A DNA stretch of 5,617 nt from positions 1-5,617 of the forward strand of contig CAMWRR010000123.1 of the NCBI GenBank assembly GCA_947176715.1. The letters are read 5' to 3'. Under the pieces are notes generated by a model. The model saw nothing but the letters and a program-made list of their open reading frames with translations. It had not been told where the DNA came from and did not search any database. Each line of letters opens with the position of its first letter. Position 1 is the first letter of the stretch. The stretch comes from an uncultured Rikenellaceae bacterium. Lineage in GTDB: Bacteria > Bacteroidota > Bacteroidia > Bacteroidales > Rikenellaceae. Made by a program: the position numbers and the translations under genes. Below, piece after piece: positions 1 to 5,617 of this stretch.

Positions 1-1892
1 TGAAGCACATAAAGGCCCCCGACTTCCCCACTGGCGGTATAATATACGGTATGGAGGGTGTGCGCGAGGCCTACGAGACGGGCCGCGGACGCGTGGTGAT
101 ACGCTCCAAGACGGAGATTGAACATACCCCCTCGGGACGCGAGAGCATCATTGTCACCGAGATACCCTATATGGTCAACAAGTCGGAGATGATAAAGAAG
201 ATAGCCGAGCTTATCAACGATAAGAAGATAGAGGGCATCTCATACATCAACGACGAGAGCGACCGCAACGGCATGCGCATAGTGATAATACTCAAACACG
301 ATGCGGTGGCCAGCGTGGTGCTCAACAACCTATACAAATACACTCAGTTGCAGTCGTCGTTCGCCGTCAACAGCATAGCGTTGGTGAACGGCCGCCCCAT
401 GACGCTGACGCTCAAAGACCAGATACACCACTATGTGGAGCATCGTCACGACGTGGTGGTCCGCCGTTCGCGCTTCGACCTGCGCAAGGCCGAGGAGAGG
501 GCCCACATACTGGAGGGCTTGCTCATAGCGCAGGACAACATCGACGAGGTGGTACACATAATACGTTCGTCGGAGACCGCCGACACGGCCAAAGCACGCC
601 TCATAGAGCGTTTCGGCCTGAGCGACCGTCAGGCTTCGGCTATCATCGACATGCGTCTGCGCTCGCTGATAGGCTTGGAGCGCGAGAAGCTGCAGAAAGA
701 GTACGACGAGAAGATGAAGCTCATCGAACATCTCAAAGAGATACTCGCCGACGAGAAGCTACAGCTTCAGGTGGTCAAGGAGGAGATGCTGGAGATGAAA
801 GAGAAGTACGGCGACGAGCGTCGTTCCGAGATAGTGCTGACGGCATCTGAGTTCAACCCCGAAGACTTCTACGCCGACGAGGATGTGGTGATAACCATTT
901 CGCATCTTGGCTACATCAAACGCACTCCGCTTACCGAATACCGCACGCAGGCACGCGGCGGCGTAGGCATGAAGGGTTCTGCCACGCGCGACGAGGACTT
1001 CATCGAGCACCTCTACGTCACCTCCATGCACAACACCATGCTCTTCTTCACCGAGAAGGGGCGTTGCTTCTGGCTTAAGGTATACGAGATACCGGAGGGT
1101 ACGCGCTCTTCAAAGGGACGCGCCATACAGAACGTCATACAGATAGAGCCGGACGACAAGGTACGCGCCTACATCAACGTGCGTCGTCTGACCGACAAGG
1201 AGTACGTCGACTCCAACTACATACTCATGTGTACCAAACAGGGCGTTGTCAAGAAGACCAAGCTGGCCGAATATTCGCGTCCCCGTCAGAGCGGCGTGGC
1301 GGCCATCGTCATCAAGGAGGGCGACCAGCTTCTCGAGGCCAAGCTCACCACCGGTGGGAGCGATGTTCTCTTGGCGGCGCGCGGCGGTAAGGCCATACGC
1401 TTCAACGAGGAGGACGTGCGCTCGGTGGGACGCACCAGTATGGGCGTGCGCGGCATGACCCTCGACGAGGGCGACGAGCTGGTGGGCATGGTATCGCACG
1501 AACGCGACCAGAAGGCCGAGATACTCGTGCTCTCGGAGAACGGCTTCGGCAAACGCACCGACATCGACGAATACCGCACCATCACGCGTGGCGGCAAGGG
1601 CGTCAAGACGATACAGGTGACCGAGAAGACCGGCTCGCTCATATCCATACAGAGCGTCACCGACGACAACGACATAATGATAATAACCCGCTCGGGCCTT
1701 ACCATACGCACCCCGGCATCGGATGTGCGTCTGACGGGACGCGCCACACAGGGCGTAAAGGTCATCAACCTGCGTTCTAACGACGCGATAGCCTCGGTGG
1801 TGGTAGCCCCCAAGACCGACGACGAAGAGCCGGCGGAGGGAGCGGCGACCGAGACGGAGGCACCTGCCGCCGACCAAGAAAACAACGAATAA
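1..1892 (+). CDS. gyrA: DNA gyrase subunit A, 3' part (5' end outside window)
   Basis: GyrA is the DNA-breaking subunit of the A2B2 gyrase that introduces negative supercoils using ATP hydrolysed by GyrB. The frame is open from base 3 and encodes 629 residues to a TAA stop at 1890-1892. It begins in the breakage-reunion domain at 'KHIKAPDFPTGGI', near residue 220 of E. coli GyrA by recall, so the catalytic tyrosine and quinolone-resistance region lie upstream. The tower and coiled-coil dimer segment follows (for example 'EIPYMVNKSEMIKKIAELI' and 'RQASAIIDMRLRSLIGLE'). The six-bladed beta-pinwheel C-terminal domain starts at about base 860. Its GyrA-box position (948-968) reads QARGGVG, against the consensus QRRGGKG. 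A second box-like ITRGGKG lies at 1581-1601. The last 25 residues (1815-1889) are an acidic tail with 10 Asp/Glu. An in-frame ATG at 51 is internal and is not the start. The identification is essentially certain. Confidence 0.97.
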   Translation, partial: KHIKAPDFPTGGIIYGMEGVREAYETGRGRVVIRSKTEIEHTPSGRESIIVTEIPYMVNKSEMIKKIAELINDKKIEGISYINDESDRNGMRIVIILKHDAVASVVLNNLYKYTQLQSSFAVNSIALVNGRPMTLTLKDQIHHYVEHRHDVVVRRSRFDLRKAEERAHILEGLLIAQDNIDEVVHIIRSSETADTAKARLIERFGLSDRQASAIIDMRLRSLIGLEREKLQKEYDEKMKLIEHLKEILADEKLQLQVVKEEMLEMKEKYGDERRSEIVLTASEFNPEDFYADEDVVITISHLGYIKRTPLTEYRTQARGGVGMKGSATRDEDFIEHLYVTSMHNTMLFFTEKGRCFWLKVYEIPEGTRSSKGRAIQNVIQIEPDDKVRAYINVRRLTDKEYVDSNYILMCTKQGVVKKTKLAEYSRPRQSGVAAIVIKEGDQLLEAKLTTGGSDVLLAARGGKAIRFNEEDVRSVGRTSMGVRGMTLDEGDELVGMVSHERDQKAEILVLSENGFGKRTDIDEYRTITRGGKGVKTIQVTEKTGSLISIQSVTDDNDIMIITRSGLTIRTPASDVRLTGRATQGVKVINLRSNDAIASVVVAPKTDDEEPAEGAATETEAPAADQENNE

Positions 1893-1911
1893 AAACCTAA
1901 TAAAAACCATC

Positions 1912-3228
1912 ATGAAAAAATTGATTCTCACAATGGCCGTAGCCGTTATGGCATCGGCACCGGCCATGGCACAGAAGGTCAATACCGAAGCGATCAAGGC
2001 CAAGATAGAGAAAGGCGTGGAGGCTACCAAAGATGCCAAGAAGTCTGCCAAAGCGGCTACATGGCTCTCTTTGGGTAAGACATACTACGAGGCAGCTACG
2101 GCCAACACGGCAACGCTCTTCCCCGGCCTCACCTACGACATGCTTCTGCTCACCACAGGCAAGGCATCCAACGCCGACGAACCCGGCATAAGGAACATCG
2201 GCGGCAAAGACTATGCGGTGCTCAAATACGACGCCATAGAGGTGTATGTAGACCCTGCCAACAACACCGTACGTTCATGGAAAGAGACCGCTCCCATCGA
2301 ACAGGACGCTTACAGCAAGGCTATCGCGGCCTATAAAAAGGCCTATGAGGTAGACCCCAAGAGCCTCGACAAGGTTGGCGACGGTTACAAATCGGTGATA
2401 ACCGCCCTCACCAACGACGGACAGGGCTTCTACGAGTTGGGTGAATACGACAATGCGGCCAAATGTTTCGCCCTCGCCGCAGAATGCGCATACGAGAATC
2501 CGCAGGGCGTAAGCGAAAACGCACAACAGCTGGCATTCTTCTCTGGTGTGGCATCCACTCAGGCGGAAGAATACGCACAGGCCGAAAAGATTCTCAGCAA
2601 GCTCAAAGACGAAGGCTATGAGCAGAACGGCGACATATACGTATATATCGCTACGGCACAGGACAAACTCGGCAACAAAGAGGGTGCCAAGGAGACATAT
2701 CTGGCCGGCATAAGCAAATACGCCAACAACACCACCCTGCTCACCCAGTTCATCACATACGCCATAGTCAACGGCGAGGATCCCAGTGTAGTGCTCCCCT
2801 ACGTGCTGACCGCACAGGAGGCAGACCCAAGCAACATCAGCCTCTTGCTGGCCGAGGGTATCGTATACGACAAGATGAAAGACTACGACAAAGCCATAGC
2901 CGCTTACGACAAGGCGTTGGCATTGGACCCCGCATTCTTCGGCGCACTCTACAACAAGGGTTTCGCATACTACTCTAAGGCTACCGAGCTCAACAAGCAG
3001 ATAGGCCAGACCGACTATACCAACAAAGCCCTCATCGAAGAGCTGAAAAAGGGGTATATCGAAAACATGAAATCGGCTACCGAGGTATTTGAAAAGGCTC
3101 ACGAGGTCGCTCCTCAGGATGCCAGCGTAGTAGAGCTTCTCCGTTCGTCTTACTTCTCTCTCCGCGACGAGGGTGACAACATGAAAGCAAAATACGAGCA
3201 CTACAACGCCCTCTCGAAGACCATGTAA
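1912..3228 (+). CDS. Exported tetratricopeptide-repeat protein of unknown role
   Basis: The protein has 438 residues. The start ATG is followed by a Sec signal peptide: Lys2-Lys3, a hydrophobic core, then 'SAPAMA' with probable cleavage after Ala20, leaving Gln21. There is no lipobox cysteine, so the mature protein is probably soluble in the periplasm. Helical repeats of TPR type appear at about 40-63, 133-151, 166-199, 204-239, 240-273, 274-308, 309-342 and 376-436. The clearest is 'DYDKAIAAYDKALALDP' (324-340). Residues 64-130 are a non-TPR insert with beta-like stretches ('KDYAVLKYDAIEVYVDP') between the first and second repeats. TPR arrays are protein-binding scaffolds; no catalytic motif is seen, so the partner is unknown. 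The start lies 19 bases after the gyrA stop with no room for a promoter, which implies co-transcription. The leader is A-rich and lacks a Shine-Dalgarno sequence, as is usual in Bacteroidota. Confidence 0.93.
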   Translation: MKKLILTMAVAVMASAPAMAQKVNTEAIKAKIEKGVEATKDAKKSAKAATWLSLGKTYYEAATANTATLFPGLTYDMLLLTTGKASNADEPGIRNIGGKDYAVLKYDAIEVYVDPANNTVRSWKETAPIEQDAYSKAIAAYKKAYEVDPKSLDKVGDGYKSVITALTNDGQGFYELGEYDNAAKCFALAAECAYENPQGVSENAQQLAFFSGVASTQAEEYAQAEKILSKLKDEGYEQNGDIYVYIATAQDKLGNKEGAKETYLAGISKYANNTTLLTQFITYAIVNGEDPSVVLPYVLTAQEADPSNISLLLAEGIVYDKMKDYDKAIAAYDKALALDPAFFGALYNKGFAYYSKATELNKQIGQTDYTNKALIEELKKGYIENMKSATEVFEKAHEVAPQDASVVELLRSSYFSLRDEGDNMKAKYEHYNALSKTM

Positions 3229-3246
3229 TTTACATTACGGATATTC

Positions 3247-3286
3247 AAAACGCGACTTCTGCCATCTCGGGGAGGTCGCGTTTTTT
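3247..3286 (+). terminator. Rho-independent terminator of the gyrA-TPR unit
   Basis: It begins 18 bases after the TPR stop codon. The left arm at 3247-3259 (AAAACGCGACTTC) pairs with the right arm at 3272-3284 (GAGGTCGCGTTTT), giving 13 base pairs with one G-T pair and a 12-base loop. Its right arm runs into six consecutive T at 3281-3286. The stem core CGCGAC/GTCGCG is strong. On the opposite strand the hairpin is followed by only a short T run, so termination is expected mainly for + strand transcripts. It separates the gyrA-TPR transcript from everything downstream. Confidence 0.92.
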
Positions 3287-3299
3287 ATATTGTGTCAGG

Positions 3300-3536
3300 T
3301 AAAACTTATATCCGTCGCAAGATACGGACCGAGCGTAGCGCGACACCTGCGGCGGGCAGAGAGTTCCCCCAACGGAGACCCGTTTACAGGTCGACAACTC
3401 ATAGATCTTTCACATTGGCTCTCTCGCTCGCCACAAAGCGCGGTCCCCCGCAGAGGCTACTACGATACTATGCGTTTAAAAGAGAGACGTAATCTATGCG
3501 GCTATTCTGTGTTTTGCCCGGACAGTAATATTTTTT
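3300..3536 (+). ncRNA. Possible structured RNA of unknown family (low confidence)
   Basis: This GC-rich non-coding stretch has complementary segments that can be nested. GGACCGAGCG (3326-3335) can pair with CGCTC (3425-3429) plus GGTCC (3442-3446). An alternative pairs GGACC (3326-3330) and GCGC (3338-3341) with GCGCGGTCC (3438-3446). Inside these, CGAC-AC-CTG (3341-3349) pairs with CAGGTCG (3387-3393), continuing across an internal loop with CGGG (3353-3356) and CCCG (3379-3382). A weak terminator-like hairpin with a T-run ends at 3536. No match to tRNA, 5S rRNA, tmRNA, RNase P or SRP RNA signatures was recognised on either strand. No good promoter is visible: TATATTGTG at 3286-3294 only partly resembles the -7 box and has no -33 partner. 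Boundaries and strand are guesses, and short pairings of this kind can arise by chance in GC-rich DNA. Confidence 0.28.
3503..3536 (+). terminator. Candidate weak intrinsic terminator
   Basis: TATTCTGT (3503-3510) pairs with ACAG (3522-3525) and AATA (3527-3530), with T3526 bulged. This gives eight base pairs around an 11-base loop, followed directly by six T (3531-3536). The stem is AT-rich and therefore weak, but the T-run sits exactly at its base. It does not follow any protein gene. If real, it would end a short transcript from the GC-rich interval or trap read-through from the stronger terminator upstream. Confidence 0.4.
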
Positions 3537-3698
3537 CACCACGAACCGGCTGGAATCTATCCGCCATAATAACCGGCATTCACTTTAAGGTATCTGGCAT
3601 ATAGACATTAACACCTTGATAATCTTAATATTAACCGCAACACGGTGACGGGTTTCGCACCTTTTACAGCTATTGTCGCATATTAGGCCCGTTTTTGT

Positions 3699-3729
3699 TT
3701 TGCATTGTACGTTAAATATTATAATTTTG
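3699..3729 (+). promoter_or_regulatory. Bacteroidota-type promoter of ppdK
   Basis: TTTG at 3699-3702 (-33 box) and TAATTTTG at 3722-3729 (-7 box) are 19 bases apart. They match the known Bacteroidota housekeeping consensus TTTG-N19/20-TAnnTTTG, with all six fixed -7 positions present. Transcription would start near 3734-3737, giving a leader of about 57-60 bases before the ATG at 3793. The leader is AT-rich with no Shine-Dalgarno sequence; an A/T-rich stretch directly precedes the start codon, as is usual in this phylum. No operator or riboswitch was recognised in the leader. Confidence 0.8.
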
Positions 3730-3792
3730 TAGACTAATCTTTACTTATCGCAGATAATTTCAAGAACACAATAATTTAAAAAACTTTATTCC

Positions 3793-5617
<1,825 letters not shown>

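Larger units (their letters stand above)
3287..3792. other. Gene-free interval with two compositionally distinct halves
   Basis: No credible protein gene lies here. Two overlapping open frames starting at a TTG (3290) and a GTG (3292) run to 3604 and 3492. They have no ATG start, no recognisable domain, and both exist because this GC-rich stretch has few stop codons. By hand count, 3311-3460 is about 61% G+C while 3601-3790 is about 31%. The first half holds the possible structured RNA and weak terminator described separately. The second half holds the ppdK promoter and leader. A 7-base direct repeat AACCGGC occurs at 3544-3550 and 3571-3577; no function is assigned. A small hairpin at 3644-3661 followed by TTTT is too weak to call. 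Confidence 0.7.

Noticed and set aside
1110..2051. 313-codon open frame on the minus strand
   Set aside because: It is antisense to gyrA and crosses into the TPR gene. The + strand frames are clearly conserved proteins; the minus translation is low-complexity and matches no family I know.
2275..3201. 308-codon open frame on the minus strand
   Set aside because: It lies wholly antisense to the TPR gene, whose + strand frame has a signal peptide and TPR motifs; this is a mirror of its codon bias.
3400..3498. Perfect 7-base inverted repeat CATAGAT (3400-3406) and ATCTATG (3492-3498)
   Set aside because: A 7-base match between segments of a 250-base region is expected about once or twice by chance, and it cannot be extended on either side.
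3510..3530. On the minus strand, TGTCCGGGCAAAACACAGAA resembles conserved pieces of RNase P RNA
   Set aside because: The other conserved RNase P regions are absent or in the wrong order, and the resemblance is limited to short words.
3544..3577. Direct repeat AACCGGC, 27 bases start to start
   Set aside because: Only seven bases long, not part of a longer repeat and far from the mapped promoter boxes; no support as an operator.
3290..3604. Open frame of 104 codons from a TTG, overlapped by a 66-codon frame from a GTG at 3292
   Set aside because: Both start at non-ATG codons inside or next to the terminator tail, overlap in different frames, have no recognisable domain, and are explained by few stop codons in GC-rich DNA.
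3644..3665. Small hairpin GGTG-a-CG / CGCACC followed by TTTT
   Set aside because: Only six pairs with a bulge and four T, and no gene ends before it; too weak to call a terminator.

Overview
The window is a stretch of core chromosome from a Bacteroidota bacterium, most likely a moderately GC-rich member of the order Bacteroidales (Rikenellaceae/Alistipes-like is a guess from composition, not proven). The evidence is as follows. The GyrA sequence has the Bacteroides-type C-terminal domain. Neither visible start codon has a Shine-Dalgarno sequence; both follow A/T-rich leaders. One good Bacteroidota-type promoter (-33 TTTG, -7 TAnnTTTG) is present. The secreted protein has the '...AMA|Q' signal-peptide end common in this phylum. 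The genes are GC-rich and use the isoleucine codon ATA heavily.

Layout, all on the + strand: (1) 1-1892, the 3' three quarters of gyrA, cut by the left edge. (2) 1912-3228, a complete gene for an exported tetratricopeptide-repeat (TPR) protein, 19 bases behind gyrA and probably co-transcribed with it. (3) 3247-3286, a strong intrinsic terminator closing that unit. (4) 3287-3792, a roughly 500-base gene-free interval in two unlike halves: a GC-rich half (about 61% G+C over 3311-3460) with several complementary segments and a T-run at its end, and an AT-rich half (about 31% G+C over 3601-3790) carrying the promoter of the next gene. (5) 3793-5617, the first 608 codons of ppdK (pyruvate, phosphate dikinase), cut by the right edge.

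The genes are housekeeping ones and do not form one pathway: DNA supercoiling, a periplasmic repeat protein of unknown role, and reversible PEP/pyruvate interconversion. No mobile element, CRISPR array, tRNA, rRNA or defence system is visible. The only part not explained by ordinary annotation is the GC-rich intergenic segment at about 3300-3536, which could be an unannotated structured RNA. That is an inference from composition and hand-found pairing, not a demonstrated gene.
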